From NCBI RefSeq assembly GCF_001952075.1, contig NZ_LXYU01000001.1, positions 434,001-498,000 of the forward strand: a stretch of 64,000 nucleotides of DNA. The letters are read 5' to 3'. The notes under the pieces were generated by a model. It was not told where the DNA came from. It saw nothing but the letters and a program-made list of their open reading frames with translations, and searched no databases. Position 1 is the first letter of the stretch, and every line of letters begins with the position of its first letter. This DNA is from Ditibartonella apis. Lineage in GTDB: Bacteria; Pseudomonadota; Alphaproteobacteria; Rhizobiales; Rhizobiaceae. Position numbers and translations under genes: made by a program. This document shows positions 35,482-44,898 of the stretch, one piece after another.

Positions 35482-36312
35482 TCAGATTTGATGATCGCGC
35501 AGGTAAAGTTCGAGAATCGCAGTTGCTGTTTCTTCAATAGAACGGCGTGTAACATCAATAACCGGCCAATTGTTGCGCTGAAAAATCTGTTTTGCATTAT
35601 TGAGTTCCTGCGTGATGCTTGCCCTGTCAATATAGCTTTCGATTGTGAGACCCCCGCCAATATTGCGACTTTGCCGCACCTGACTTATCCTGTCAGCAGA
35701 AGCAATAAGACCGACAATCAATGGCTTTTTTGATAGGAAAAGCTCACTTGGCGGTGAAACACCGGGAACCAATGGAACATTGGCTGTTTTGATACCACGA
35801 TTGGCAAGATAAATACTTGTCGGCGTTTTTGATGTTCTCGAAACCCCGACGAGAATCACATCGGCATCTTGTAGCCCATCGGGTAGTTGGCCGTCATCAT
35901 GTTCCATTGTGTAATCCAGTGCCTCGATGCGTTTGAAATAATTTGCATTAAGCTCGTGCTGGGCACTGGCGCGCCGGTTTGCCGGCAATCGCAAAAATGA
36001 ATGGAACGCTTTGAAAACCGGATCAAGAACAGAAACTGAAGGAACATCCATTTTTTCACATGCCGAATGCAGTAGATGCGCCATTTTTTCGTCGACAATT
36101 GTGTAAAGCACAATTCCAGGTTCCCGATTGATCTGGCCGATCACTTCCTGCAACTGGGCTTCGTTGCGAATAAGTGGATAGACGTGTTCGATAGCGTTAG
36201 CTTCGACATATTGAGAGGCGACTGCACGCCCTGCCGAGAGGAGAGTCTCTCCGGTTGCATCAGAAATCATATATAAATGAAAGTCCAATTTTTGTTTTGC
36301 CACAGGATTCAC
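35482..36312 (-). CDS. ppsR: PEP synthase / pyruvate phosphate dikinase regulatory protein (DUF299)
   Basis: Bifunctional kinase/pyrophosphorylase that controls pyruvate phosphate dikinase or PEP synthase by phosphorylating a Thr. I choose GTG at 36312 (276 residues), which has AAGGG upstream and gives the family length; ATGs at 36348 and 36396 are in frame. Visible: [14 protein letters not shown], the P-loop-like [18 protein letters not shown] and [18 protein letters not shown], and the C-terminal [16 protein letters not shown]. It sits beside hemE across the origin, as in Caulobacter (the DUF299 gene next to Cori). The start choice is uncertain. Confidence 0.93.
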   Translation of the reverse strand: MNPVAKQKLDFHLYMISDATGETLLSAGRAVASQYVEANAIEHVYPLIRNEAQLQEVIGQINREPGIVLYTIVDEKMAHLLHSACEKMDVPSVSVLDPVFKAFHSFLRLPANRRASAQHELNANYFKRIEALDYTMEHDDGQLPDGLQDADVILVGVSRTSKTPTSIYLANRGIKTANVPLVPGVSPPSELFLSKKPLIVGLIASADRISQVRQSRNIGGGLTIESYIDRASITQELNNAKQIFQRNNWPVIDVTRRSIEETATAILELYLRDHQI

Positions 36313-36388
36313 AGGCCCTTGTTGATAGATGTGCAAAGAAACGAGCATTTTGTGCACACCAAAAAAATCAGAGGATAAGTCTATAATG

Positions 36389-36397
36389 TTATACACA
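36389..36397 (+). promoter_or_regulatory. DnaA box
   Basis: TTATACACA fits the DnaA consensus TTWTNCACA exactly. It lies at the ppsR side of the proposed origin. Confidence 0.65.
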
Positions 36398-36599
36398 AGC
36401 CAATGCGTTGTGGGAAATTCAAATTCAGACTTATGAATTATGGGGAAAACTCTTATTCATTTAAATTGAACGGGTTTTTGACAATTCATCATAAAAACCG
36501 CGAATCCATTTGATTCTATAAATCATTTTTTATCTTTTACGATGAATAGACGGGCGTTGGAAAACGCCATTTCCTGATTTTAAAAAATATCGCCAAATC

Positions 36600-36608
36600 T
36601 GTGGATAA
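36600..36608 (-). promoter_or_regulatory. DnaA box, perfect
   Basis: TGTGGATAA is the exact reverse complement of TTATCCACA. Only seven bases separate it from the CtrA box, so DnaA and CtrA could compete here as in Caulobacter. Confidence 0.78.
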
Positions 36609-36615
36609 AATAAGG

Positions 36616-36630
36616 TTAATAAATAATTAA
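36616..36630. promoter_or_regulatory. CtrA-binding box TTAA-N7-TTAA
   Basis: TTAATAAATAATTAA at 36616-36630 has the full TTAA-N7-TTAA spacing and is part of a longer dyad GTTAAT...ATTAAC. It lies next to the perfect DnaA box and about 90 bases upstream of hemE. CtrA silences the Caulobacter origin through such boxes. Confidence 0.7.
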
Positions 36631-36716
36631 CAGAAAACACAGACTCTAAGAATCAGAATCCCGATTCAAAATAATTTCTTTCTTGAAACCTCCCTTTGGA
36701 AAAGCCAACATAAGCC

Positions 36717-37742
36717 ATGACAAAAAAAGTTCTTGAAGTTCTAAGTGGTAAAACACTTTCTCCACCACCAATCTGGTTGATGAGACAAGCCGGAAGGTTT
36801 TTACCGGAATATTGCGAAGTCAGGGAAAAAGCAGGGAGCTTTCTTGATCTTTGCTATAACCCCAAACTTGCTTTTGAAGTCACAATGCAACCGGTCAGAC
36901 GATTCGGCTTTGATGCAGCAATTCTGTTTTCGGATATACTCGTCGTTCCCCATGCTTTAGGCAGAAATCTACGTTTTGAAGAAAAGAAGGGACCGATTCT
37001 TGATCCTCTATCGGTAAACGAAATAGAAAATTTAAATGTCGAAAGGGCTCAGGAAAGACTAGCCCCAAGTTTTGAAACTTTATCTCTTCTCAAAACCGCT
37101 TTACCTCGTGACACAACGCTTATCGGTTTTTGTGGAGCTCCATGGACCGTTGCAACCTATATGATTGCTGGACACGGCACTTCAGATCAGGCTCCTGCCA
37201 GACTGTTCGGATTTAGCCACACCGAAGCTATGAAAACACTTCTCGAAATTCTTGCAGATGTTTCGGCAGATTATCTTATCAATCAGGTAAAATCGGGAGC
37301 CGAAGTTCTACAGATTTTTGATTCCTGGGCAGGTGTTCTGGATGAAGAAAGTTTTGATAGCTATGTCATTTATCCAATAAACCGGATGGTTCAGCGTATC
37401 AGAAAAGTTTTTCCGGAAGTTCCTATAATAGGTTTTCCGAAAGGTGCAGGTACCCTTTATGAAAATTTTGCCAGGAAAACGGGTGTTACAGCTCTTGGAC
37501 TTGATTGGTCTGTGCCTCTTTCATTTGCTAAAAAATTGCAACAAATAACACCGGTTCAGGGAAATCTTGATCCATTGCGACTGGTTTCGGGTGGTGTCGC
37601 GCTCGAAAAAGGAATAGAGACTATTCTGGAGAATCTGGGGCAGGGCCCGTTGGTTTTTAATCTGGGGCATGGAATAACACCACAGACACCTATCAAAAAC
37701 GTCGAAAGACTGGTCAAACTGGTGAGGAATTTTAACAAATGA
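36717..37742 (+). CDS. hemE: Uroporphyrinogen decarboxylase
   Basis: Heme pathway: removes four carboxyls from uroporphyrinogen III to give coproporphyrinogen III. 341 residues. Visible: [16 protein letters not shown] at about 17-32 with the substrate Arg residues, [12 protein letters not shown] with the catalytic Asp, [13 protein letters not shown] and [11 protein letters not shown] near the end. First gene rightwards from oriC. It overlaps hemJ by four bases (ATGA), giving a two-gene heme operon. Confidence 0.97.
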   Translation: MTKKVLEVLSGKTLSPPPIWLMRQAGRFLPEYCEVREKAGSFLDLCYNPKLAFEVTMQPVRRFGFDAAILFSDILVVPHALGRNLRFEEKKGPILDPLSVNEIENLNVERAQERLAPSFETLSLLKTALPRDTTLIGFCGAPWTVATYMIAGHGTSDQAPARLFGFSHTEAMKTLLEILADVSADYLINQVKSGAEVLQIFDSWAGVLDEESFDSYVIYPINRMVQRIRKVFPEVPIIGFPKGAGTLYENFARKTGVTALGLDWSVPLSFAKKLQQITPVQGNLDPLRLVSGGVALEKGIETILENLGQGPLVFNLGHGITPQTPIKNVERLVKLVRNFNK

Positions 37743-38284
37743 CAAATTCTAAAACGCACATGACAACAGGAACAATCTGGCTTCGCGCCATCATTTCAAT
37801 ACTGATTGTTGTGGTTGTTTTATGGGCATTGTTTCACGTGAATCCGGAACAATATCCGGATGCAACGTTGTGGATCAAATCTTTCCATGTGATCTCTATC
37901 ATCTGCTGGATGGCGGGGATGTTTTATTTACCGCGCCTTTTTGTCTACCATTGTCGGGCCGAAACCGGTTCAAAGCAATCCGAAACGTTCAAAATAATGG
38001 AACGGCGGTTGTTGCGGGCAATTATCAATCCTGCGATGATCGCGTCGTGGATAACCGGGCTCTGGTTGGCATGGGAAGTTTATGCATTACAGGGTGGCTG
38101 GCTACATCTGAAACTTCTCGTCGTTGTTATACTTTCTGGCTATCACGGATTGTTATCACGCGGGGTTCGCCATTTTGCCGAAGATAGAAATAATATTTCG
38201 GAAAAGACCTGGCGTGTTTTAAACGAGGTACCAACAGTGCTGATGATCATCGCTGTAATTGATGTCATTGTAAAACCGTTCTGA
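37739..38284 (+). CDS. hemJ: Protoporphyrinogen IX oxidase HemJ
   Basis: Membrane protein catalysing the penultimate heme step, replacing HemG/HemY in many alphaproteobacteria. 181 residues, four or five hydrophobic helices. The conserved [25 protein letters not shown] stretch has the functional His, followed by Lys/Arg-rich loops ([14 protein letters not shown]) and [15 protein letters not shown] with another conserved Lys/His. Its start overlaps the hemE stop. A parS-like sequence at 37830 lies inside this gene. Confidence 0.94.
   Translation: MTNSKTHMTTGTIWLRAIISILIVVVVLWALFHVNPEQYPDATLWIKSFHVISIICWMAGMFYLPRLFVYHCRAETGSKQSETFKIMERRLLRAIINPAMIASWITGLWLAWEVYALQGGWLHLKLLVVVILSGYHGLLSRGVRHFAEDRNNISEKTWRVLNEVPTVLMIIAVIDVIVKPF
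37830..37845. promoter_or_regulatory. parS-like site inside hemJ
   Basis: TGTTTCACGTGAATCC matches 14 of 16 positions of TGTTTCACGTGAAACA. It encodes part of the FHVNPE segment of HemJ, about 1.2 kb from the oriC centre and 6.2 kb upstream of parA. Confidence 0.55.
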
Positions 38285-38310
38285 ATGAAAATGGCTTGAT
38301 TTCTTAATAC

Positions 38311-38339
38311 AAGGGGGGTAGATGGAATTTACCCTCCTT
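38311..38339 (+). terminator. Hairpin between hemJ and rho
   Basis: AAGGGGGGT (38311-38319) pairs with ACCCTCCTT (38331-38339), with one G-U, around an eleven-base loop; TTTCTTATTTTCC follows. It is 26 bases after the hemJ stop and probably terminates hemEJ. Confidence 0.7.
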
Positions 38340-38417
38340 TCTTATTTTCCAAAGTTTCTGAACAAGGCGCTTTTTCGAGGAAAATAATTTTTCCATAAAT
38401 ATAAGAGTTTATATTGG

Positions 38418-39692
38418 ATGCAGAATATTCAACAGATGAAACTACAAGAGCTGAAAAGTAAAACTCCGGTTGAACTTGTCGCTTTTGCCGAAACGCTTGA
38501 GGTAGAAAACGCTTCATTAATGCGCAAACAGGAACTGATGTTCGCCATTTTGAAGAAACTTGCCCTTCAGGATGTTGAAATTATCGGTGAAGGTGTTCTG
38601 GAAGTTTTGCTCGACGGTTTCGGGTTTTTACGCTCGGCCGATGCCAATTATCTTCCGGGGCCAGATGATATTTATTTGTCACCATCCCAAATCCGGCGGT
38701 TTTCATTAAAAACCGGCGATACTGTGGAGGGACCGATACGCAGCCCTAAAGAAGGCGAGCGTTATTTTGCTCTGTTAAAAATCAATACAATCAATTTTGA
38801 AGATCCGGAAAAAATCCGTCACAAAATTCATTTTGATAATTTGACACCTCTCTATCCGAACGAGAGGTTGAAAATGGAGTTAAGTGACCCGACAAATAAA
38901 GATATGTCGGCAAGGGTCATTGATCTCATCTCTCCTTTGGGTAAGGGGCAGCGTGCACTGATTGTTGCACCACCAAGAACCGGTAAAACAGTTCTCCTAC
39001 AGAACATTGCCCATTCAATTACGGCCAATCATCCGGAATGTTTCCTGATTGTGTTGCTTATTGACGAACGTCCGGAAGAAGTTACCGATATGCAACGTTC
39101 GGTCAAAGGTGAAGTTGTTTCGTCTACATTCGACGAGCCGGCATCACGACACGTTCAGGTTGCTGAAATGGTCATTGAAAAGGCAAAGCGCCTTGTTGAA
39201 CAGGGGCGCGATGTCGTCATTCTTCTTGATTCGATCACCCGTCTTGGTCGTGCCTATAACACAGTCGTTCCTTCATCGGGAAAAGTATTGACCGGTGGCG
39301 TTGACGCAAACGCGTTGCAACGACCCAAGCGTTTTTTTGGTGCGGCCCGTAATATTGAAGAAGGCGGTTCGCTCACAATTATTGCCACGGCTTTGATTGA
39401 TACAGGAAGCCGTATGGATGAAGTCATTTTTGAAGAGTTCAAGGGAACAGGTAACTCTGAAATCGTGCTTGACCGGAAAGTGGCTGACAAGCGAATTTTC
39501 CCGGCAATGGATATTTTGAAATCCGGAACCCGCAAGGAAGATCTATTGGTTTCCCGTCAGGATTTGCAAAAAATATTTGTTTTGCGTCGCATTCTCGCTC
39601 CAATGGGCACAACCGATGCAATCGAATTTTTGATCGACAAATTGAAACAGACGAAAACCAATGCGGAATTTTTCGATTCAATGAATACTTAA
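38418..39692 (+). CDS. rho: Transcription termination factor Rho
   Basis: Hexameric RNA helicase that ends transcription. 424 residues. The N-terminal helical part ([19 protein letters not shown]), the RNA-binding OB fold with GFGFLRS (about 70-76), Walker A in [12 protein letters not shown] (about 180) and Walker [17 protein letters not shown] are visible, together with the Q- and R-loops. There is a strong terminator after the gene. The location hemE-hemJ-rho-mnmE is the conserved alphaproteobacterial origin-region order. Confidence 0.97.
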   Translation: MQNIQQMKLQELKSKTPVELVAFAETLEVENASLMRKQELMFAILKKLALQDVEIIGEGVLEVLLDGFGFLRSADANYLPGPDDIYLSPSQIRRFSLKTGDTVEGPIRSPKEGERYFALLKINTINFEDPEKIRHKIHFDNLTPLYPNERLKMELSDPTNKDMSARVIDLISPLGKGQRALIVAPPRTGKTVLLQNIAHSITANHPECFLIVLLIDERPEEVTDMQRSVKGEVVSSTFDEPASRHVQVAEMVIEKAKRLVEQGRDVVILLDSITRLGRAYNTVVPSSGKVLTGGVDANALQRPKRFFGAARNIEEGGSLTIIATALIDTGSRMDEVIFEEFKGTGNSEIVLDRKVADKRIFPAMDILKSGTRKEDLLVSRQDLQKIFVLRRILAPMGTTDAIEFLIDKLKQTKTNAEFFDSMNT

Positions 39693-39998
39693 TTGGGGAA
39701 TACCTAATTTGGAAACACCTGATCGGGATGGTTACACCTCGGATAATATCGGGGATAATGCCTGACGGGTGTTTTAAAAAAATTGATGTAACAGTTTTTT
39801 CCGTCCGGAGAGTTTCTCGGACGGTTTTTTATTTTTGGTCCGGCCAAATAACATCTTGAGACAAAGTTGAACAAAGTTATGCAAAAAATGGATGGTCTCT
39901 TCTACTTCAAATGCCTTATAGAACATTTGTCGAACTTTAGAACTTTTGGCCGTTTAAAATGAAGCGGGAGAGATTGGAAGACCTATTCCACAACGAGG
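39693..39998. other. 306-base gap between rho and mnmE
   Basis: Holds the rho terminator (39801-39830) and about 170 bases of upstream region for mnmE. No open frame or other repeat is seen. Confidence 0.6.
39801..39830 (+). terminator. Intrinsic terminator of rho
   Basis: CCGTCCG (39801-39807) pairs with CGGACGG (39818-39824), followed directly by TTTTTT, about 110 bases after the rho stop codon. Confidence 0.9.
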
Positions 39999-41315
39999 AT
40001 GACGACTATGGATACGATTTTTGCTTTATCAAGTGGAAAGCTTCCCTCCGGAGTAGCGGTTATCCGCGTTTCGGGAAATATGACTAAAGCAATCGTCAAG
40101 ACGTTGCTCGGTCGAATTCCGACGCCCCGCGTTATGACATATGGAAAGCTGGTATCCCAAGACGATGATTTTCTCGATAGTGCATTAACGGTGTTTTTTC
40201 CTTCTCCTCATAGTTTTACCGGTGAAGATTGTGCAGAATTTCATCTTCACGGGGGCAAAGCCGTCGTTGAACGGTTTTTGAACGAACTTGCGAAGTTCGA
40301 TTCATGTCGTTTGGCAGAACCGGGTGAATTTTCGAGACGCGCGTTTTTTAATGGTAAGCTCGATTTAACGGAAGCCGAGGGATTGGCTGATCTCATTGAA
40401 GCAGAAACCGAAAGCCAAAGGCGACTAGCCATCATGGGGGCAAGCGGTAAACTTGCGACGCTTTATCGGCAATGGCGAAGCGATCTTATTAAAGCTCGCG
40501 CCATGATAGAGGCAGAGCTTGATTTTTCCGACGAAGAAGACGTTCCGGGTTCTGTGAGTGACATTGTTTGGAATAATTTACGAGCTTTAAGCCATTCGAT
40601 CGCGGATTTTATTGAAAAGAGTGAACGTGTCGCATCCATGCGCGATGGTATAAAAATTGTCATTGCTGGTGCCCCAAACGCTGGAAAATCTAGTATTATC
40701 AATAGGTTATCAGGTTTTGATGTCGCCATTGTTACCGACGAAGCAGGCACAACCCGCGATGCTTTGGAGACGCGTATTGTGATTGATGGCTATCCGATTT
40801 TGCTAACCGATACGGCCGGATTGCGAGAAACGGATAACAAAGTTGAAAAACTCGGTATTGAAGTCGCTTATGATCGAGTGAAGGATGCTGATCTTGTTTT
40901 GGTTGTTGATGATTTGGCACATCCGCTTCCGATAGAGCTTCCCGAAACCGATGCAGAAATTTGGCATATCGGAAATAAATGTGATTTGGTAAATGGTTCA
41001 CCAGAAGAATGGCCAATCCAGTTTTCGACAAAAACCGGTGAAGGATTTGATTCTTTTGTAAAAGCGATTGCTTCGTTCTGCTCGAATTTTTCATATGACG
41101 TCGGAGAAGTGGTCACTGCTCGCAAAAGGCAATTAACATTGTTGAAAACTGCTGTCTCCGAGATAGACAATGCGGTTCAACATTCAAACCGCGATTTGTC
41201 ATTGAGAGCCGAACATTTGCGGTTGGCTGCGGATTCGCTTGGTAGAATTACCGGTGATATTGATGTTGAAGACATTTTGGATGTTATTTTTTCGCAGTTT
41301 TGTATAGGAAAATAG
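39999..41315 (+). CDS. mnmE: tRNA modification GTPase MnmE (TrmE)
   Basis: With MnmG installs the 5-carboxymethylaminomethyl or related group at wobble uridine 34. 438 residues. N-terminal tetrahydrofolate-binding domain (IFALSSGKLPSGVAVIRVSG; GEDCAEFHLHGG), helical domain, G domain with GAPNAGKSSIINRLSG (about 224), TTRDALE, DTAGLRETDN and NKCD, and the C-terminal catalytic Cys in FCIGK. A second in-frame ATG lies three codons in. Its partner mnmG follows after a 184-base gap carrying parS sites. Confidence 0.96.
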   Translation: MTTMDTIFALSSGKLPSGVAVIRVSGNMTKAIVKTLLGRIPTPRVMTYGKLVSQDDDFLDSALTVFFPSPHSFTGEDCAEFHLHGGKAVVERFLNELAKFDSCRLAEPGEFSRRAFFNGKLDLTEAEGLADLIEAETESQRRLAIMGASGKLATLYRQWRSDLIKARAMIEAELDFSDEEDVPGSVSDIVWNNLRALSHSIADFIEKSERVASMRDGIKIVIAGAPNAGKSSIINRLSGFDVAIVTDEAGTTRDALETRIVIDGYPILLTDTAGLRETDNKVEKLGIEVAYDRVKDADLVLVVDDLAHPLPIELPETDAEIWHIGNKCDLVNGSPEEWPIQFSTKTGEGFDSFVKAIASFCSNFSYDVGEVVTARKRQLTLLKTAVSEIDNAVQHSNRDLSLRAEHLRLAADSLGRITGDIDVEDILDVIFSQFCIGK

Positions 41316-41351
41316 GTTGTCTTGTACGGTTGATGACTTTTTCCAAAAAAT

Positions 41352-41367
41352 TGATTCACGTGAAACA
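41352..41367. promoter_or_regulatory. parS site 1 of the mnmE-mnmG cluster
   Basis: TGATTCACGTGAAACA matches 15 of 16 positions of TGTTTCACGTGAAACA (T to A at position 3). Intergenic, 37 bases after mnmE. Confidence 0.85.
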
Positions 41368-41376
41368 GTAAAGTGA

Positions 41377-41392
41377 TGATTCACATGAAACA
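41377..41392. promoter_or_regulatory. parS site 2 (weaker)
   Basis: TGATTCACATGAAACA matches 14 of 16 positions of the parS consensus; the central CACGTG is changed to CACATG. It begins 25 bases after site 1. Confidence 0.65.
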
Positions 41393-41426
41393 GAGGTTGA
41401 ATTATATGTTCAATCTTCGAAAATAA

Positions 41427-41442
41427 TGATTCACGTGAAACA
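41427..41442. promoter_or_regulatory. parS site 3
   Basis: TGATTCACGTGAAACA, identical to site 1 and 15 of 16 to consensus. It begins 50 bases after site 2. Confidence 0.85.
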
Positions 41443-41499
41443 TTCTATGTGTTAGACAGATTGTTAAATTGATGTACCATCCAAGAAGGTACAGTTCTT

Positions 41500-43416
41500 T
41501 TGTTTCACGTGAAACGTTATAATTTTAACGGTGTTAATATAAAATTGGCTGATAAATTCGATGTAATTGTTGTCGGGGGCGGACACGCCGGATGTGAAGC
41601 TGCTGGTGCGGCTGCACGTACCGGTGCAAAAACCGCGCTGGTCACCTACCATTTTGCTTCAATCGGAACGATGTCATGTAATCCGGCAATTGGTGGTCTT
41701 GGAAAAGGTCATCTTGTGAGAGAAATTGATGCACTTGACGGACTGATGGGACGGGCGGCAGACGAAGCCGGAATACAGTTCCGACTGCTTAACAGGAGAA
41801 AAGGACCGGCGGTAAGGGGACCACGCACACAGGCGGATCGGAAGCTCTATAAAAAAGCCATGCAGGCGTTAATTACGGAGCAGCCCAATCTTACGGTTAT
41901 AGAAGATGAAGTCATTGATCTTATTGTAAAAAATGACGCAGTTTCAGGCGTTGTTTGTAAAACTCATGGACAAATTGAAGCCGGTGCTGTTGTCTTGACA
42001 ACGGGTACATTTTTGCGTGGACTTATTCATATAGGTGAAAAAACATGGCCAGCCGGAAGAATGGGCGAAGAACCCAGTAATCTTCTGGGAGAACATCTAG
42101 AACAATATGGTATCCACTTGGGACGGTTGAAAACCGGTACTCCTTCACGCTTAAGTAAAAAAACGATTGATTGGGACAATCTTCCAAAGCAGAGTGCTGA
42201 CGAGGATCCTGTACCGTTTTCTTTTTTGACAGAAACAATTAGTCAACCGCAAATAGATTGTGCTGTTACAAGAACCAACCACAAAACCCACCAAATTATA
42301 AAAGATAATATTCATCGTTCGGCAATGTATTCGGGTGCGATCAAAGGCATAGGACCGAGATATTGTCCCTCGATTGAAGATAAAATTGTAAAATTCGGCG
42401 AGCGTGACGGACACCAGATATTTCTGGAACCGGAAGGATTGGATGATGATACGGTTTATCCGAACGGTATATCGACATCTCTGCCGGAAGAGGTTCAACT
42501 CGATTTTATCAAAACCATTGAAGGGTTGGAACACGCAAAGGTTTTGCAACCGGGTTATGCAATCGAATATGATTTTGTCGACCCGCGGCAACTTTATGCA
42601 ACGTTGGAATTAAAAGCGCTTCCAGGTCTTTTTCTGGCCGGCCAGATCAATGGAACAACAGGTTACGAAGAAGCAGGGGCACAAGGTTTGCTTGCCGGAC
42701 TGAACGCTGCAAACAAAGCTTCAGGTAAGGAACAGGTTACGATCAGCCGGTCAACCGCCTATATCGGGGTTATGGTGGATGATCTGATTACACGTGGCGT
42801 CAGTGAACCTTACCGTATGTTCACCTCTCGTGCCGAATTCCGTTTGTCTTTAAGAGCAGATAATGCTGATGAAAGATTGACACCTTTGGGATTAAAATGG
42901 GGAATTGTCGGCTCGTTACGGCAACAGGCTTTTCAACATAAACAGGATTTGTTGAAAACAGCCCGTGACCTTTGTCAATCGATAACAATCACACCAAATG
43001 AGGCCACTGAAAAAGGATTGCAAATAAAACACGACGGAATTCGCCGGAATGTTTATGATTTGCTTTCTTATCCAGAAATGTCACTTTCCCGTTTGAGTGA
43101 AATTTGGCCATCGATTAACGAGATTGATAAAAAAACAGCTGAAACACTCGAGATTGAGGCCCAATATGCGGTTTATCTTGAGCGACAAGCTCAAGACATT
43201 GCTAATCTTCAGCGTGATGAACAACTCCGTATTCCAGCAGAACTCGACATTGATGTGATTTCCGGCCTTTCCAATGAACTGAAAGGAAAAATCCGTGCCC
43301 GTGCTCCCCGATCAATAGCCGAAGCACAAAAAATCGATGGCATGACACCAGCAGCTCTGTCTCTTATTATTACCCATATTCAACGTTTACACCGCGAAAA
43401 TCGGAGAAGCGCCTGA
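41500..43416 (+). CDS. mnmG: tRNA uridine-5-carboxymethylaminomethyl modification enzyme MnmG (GidA)
   Basis: FAD enzyme, partner of MnmE in wobble-uridine modification. 638 residues. FAD-binding [20 protein letters not shown] (about 26-45), [21 protein letters not shown], the [12 protein letters not shown] segment and the [18 protein letters not shown] signature are all present. Start choice: TTG at 41500 has AGAAGG ten bases upstream; another TTG at 41545 would start at [13 protein letters not shown], which fits the family N-terminus. The first 15 residues overlap a parS site and may be untranslated. Its stop overlaps the rsmG start. Confidence 0.96.
   Translation: MFHVKRYNFNGVNIKLADKFDVIVVGGGHAGCEAAGAAARTGAKTALVTYHFASIGTMSCNPAIGGLGKGHLVREIDALDGLMGRAADEAGIQFRLLNRRKGPAVRGPRTQADRKLYKKAMQALITEQPNLTVIEDEVIDLIVKNDAVSGVVCKTHGQIEAGAVVLTTGTFLRGLIHIGEKTWPAGRMGEEPSNLLGEHLEQYGIHLGRLKTGTPSRLSKKTIDWDNLPKQSADEDPVPFSFLTETISQPQIDCAVTRTNHKTHQIIKDNIHRSAMYSGAIKGIGPRYCPSIEDKIVKFGERDGHQIFLEPEGLDDDTVYPNGISTSLPEEVQLDFIKTIEGLEHAKVLQPGYAIEYDFVDPRQLYATLELKALPGLFLAGQINGTTGYEEAGAQGLLAGLNAANKASGKEQVTISRSTAYIGVMVDDLITRGVSEPYRMFTSRAEFRLSLRADNADERLTPLGLKWGIVGSLRQQAFQHKQDLLKTARDLCQSITITPNEATEKGLQIKHDGIRRNVYDLLSYPEMSLSRLSEIWPSINEIDKKTAETLEIEAQYAVYLERQAQDIANLQRDEQLRIPAELDIDVISGLSNELKGKIRARAPRSIAEAQKIDGMTPAALSLIITHIQRLHRENRRSA
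41501..41516. promoter_or_regulatory. parS site 4, at the mnmG start
   Basis: TGTTTCACGTGAAACG matches 15 of 16 positions. It overlaps the TTG start codon I use for mnmG, so if that start is right it encodes residues 1-6 (FHVKR). ParB bound here could affect mnmG expression. Confidence 0.88.
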
Positions 43417-44063
43417 TGACCGAATGGGCAGAAGAAAAATATCAATCAATACTGCAAATTGTGCCTACGGTTTCACGTGAAACAGCGGGAGCTTTGATGG
43501 CTTTTGAAGAAGCAGTTAAAAAGTGGCAATCCCATATCAATTTAATCGCAAATGCTACTTTGCCCGAACTCTGGACACGGCATATTCTTGATAGTGCACA
43601 ACTCGCAAAATTCAAACCACAAGCAAAAAACTGGTGTGATATTGGTTCGGGTGGCGGTTTTCCCGGAATTGTTATCGCAATTCTTTTGAAAGAACAAAGC
43701 GGTTTTCACATCGACCTTGTCGAAAGCAATAACAAAAAAGCCGCTTTTTTAAGAAGTGTGAGCGCCGAGTTCAATTTGCCTACAACAGTTCATACCAGCC
43801 GCATTGAAACAAGTTACATACACATTAACAAACCGAAAATTATCACGTCACGCGCCTTGGCATCGCTTGAAAAGCTTTTTGAACTGACACAACCCTGGTT
43901 TGAGCAAGGCGCAACCGCCCTATTCCAGAAGGGCCGTGATTATAAGAAAGAAATAGCCGAAGCAGAGAAGAACTGGAAATTCGATTTTGAAGTTCATCAA
44001 AGCAAGATTGATAAGCAGTCAGTTATTCTCGAAATTAGCAAGATCGATTCACGTAAGGGGTGA
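43416..44063 (+). CDS. rsmG: 16S rRNA (guanine527-N7)-methyltransferase RsmG (GidB)
   Basis: SAM-dependent methylation of G527 in 16S rRNA. 215 residues. Visible: SHINLIANATLPELWTRHILDS, the SAM loop CDIGSGGGFPGIVIAILL (about 75-92), LVESNNKKAAFLR and the SRALASLEKLFELTQPW segment. Its ATG shares a base with the mnmG stop (TGATG). Residues VSRET (about 19-23) are encoded by a parS site; I recall the same arrangement in relatives. Confidence 0.96.
   Translation: MTEWAEEKYQSILQIVPTVSRETAGALMAFEEAVKKWQSHINLIANATLPELWTRHILDSAQLAKFKPQAKNWCDIGSGGGFPGIVIAILLKEQSGFHIDLVESNNKKAAFLRSVSAEFNLPTTVHTSRIETSYIHINKPKIITSRALASLEKLFELTQPWFEQGATALFQKGRDYKKEIAEAEKNWKFDFEVHQSKIDKQSVILEISKIDSRKG
43469..43484. promoter_or_regulatory. 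parS site 5, inside rsmG
   Basis: GGTTTCACGTGAAACA matches 15 of 16 positions of consensus. It encodes Val-Ser-Arg-Glu-Thr near the RsmG N-terminus and lies about 600 bases before parA. Confidence 0.85.
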
Positions 44064-44068
44064 GAGAA

Positions 44069-44863
44069 ATGAGCGACACACGTATTATCGCCATTGCAAA
44101 TCAGAAAGGCGGAGTTGGCAAAACAACAACAGCTATCAATCTTGCTACTGCGCTTGCGGCAATTGGCGAAACCGTATTGGTGATGGATATTGACCCACAG
44201 GGTAACGCCAGCACCGGACTGGGAATAGATCGTAACAAACGCCCGCTATCGTCTTATGATGTTATCGTTTCGGGTGCATCGGTCAATGACGCCGCATTAG
44301 AAACAGAAGTGCCAAACCTTTATGTTGTGCCTTCGACACTCGATCTTCTCGGAATCGAGATGGAAATTGCCCCGGCAACTGACCGTATTCAGCGGTTACA
44401 AAAGGCCTTGCGAAAAAACCCTATGGTGACCGAGAAATTTTCATATATTCTGATTGATTGTCCCCCTTCCCTCAATCTTTTGACACTTAATGCAATGGGC
44501 GCAGCCGATTCCGTTCTTGTGCCTCTACAATGCGAATTTTTGGCACTTGAAGGCTTGAGCCAATTGTTGGAAACGGTAAAACAGGTTCGTGGTTCACTTA
44601 ATCCTGCACTGGAAATACAGGGTATTGTGCTTACCATGTATGACGGCCGCAATAATCTTTCCAATCAGGTTGTGGAGGATGTACGGTCCTTTATGGGGGA
44701 CAAAGTCTATCAAACTGTTATACCGCGCAATGTTCGTGTGTCGGAGGCGCCCTCCTTCGGTAAACCGGCTTTGCTTTATGATCTGAAATGTGCAGGCAGT
44801 CAGGCCTATTTGCAACTTGCTTCCGAAGTCATTCAACGCGAACGCCAGTTGCGCGCCGCTTGA
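44069..44863 (+). CDS. parA: Chromosome partitioning ATPase ParA (Soj family)
   Basis: Drives movement of ParB-parS complexes from the old to the new pole. 264 residues from the ATG at 44069 (GGGGTGAGAG upstream); a GTG at 44060 would add three. Deviant Walker A KGGVGKTTTAINLA with the signature Lys, Walker A' MDIDPQGNASTG, Walker B ILIDCPPSLNLLT and IPRNVRVSEAPSFGKP are complete. The missing N-terminal DNA-binding domain marks it as a chromosomal ParA. It lies six bases after rsmG and 35 bases before parB, close to parS. Confidence 0.97.
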   Translation: MSDTRIIAIANQKGGVGKTTTAINLATALAAIGETVLVMDIDPQGNASTGLGIDRNKRPLSSYDVIVSGASVNDAALETEVPNLYVVPSTLDLLGIEMEIAPATDRIQRLQKALRKNPMVTEKFSYILIDCPPSLNLLTLNAMGAADSVLVPLQCEFLALEGLSQLLETVKQVRGSLNPALEIQGIVLTMYDGRNNLSNQVVEDVRSFMGDKVYQTVIPRNVRVSEAPSFGKPALLYDLKCAGSQAYLQLASEVIQRERQLRAA

Positions 44864-44898
44864 ATTTTTTAACCTATTGAATAATCAAGGAAATAAAT

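Larger units (their letters stand above)
36313..36716. other. Probable chromosomal replication origin (oriC)
   Basis: About 400 AT-rich bases between ppsR (minus) and hemE (plus). They contain two consensus DnaA boxes (36389-36397 and 36600-36608), a near match TGTGGGAAA at about 36409, a CtrA box TTAA-N7-TTAA (36616-36630), a GGCGTT/AACGCC hairpin (36553-36568) and six GANTC sites (36502, 36512, 36642, 36650, 36656, 36663). hemE-adjacent origins are established for Caulobacter and Sinorhizobium. Gene direction switches here from all minus to all plus, as expected at a bidirectional origin. Confidence 0.82.
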
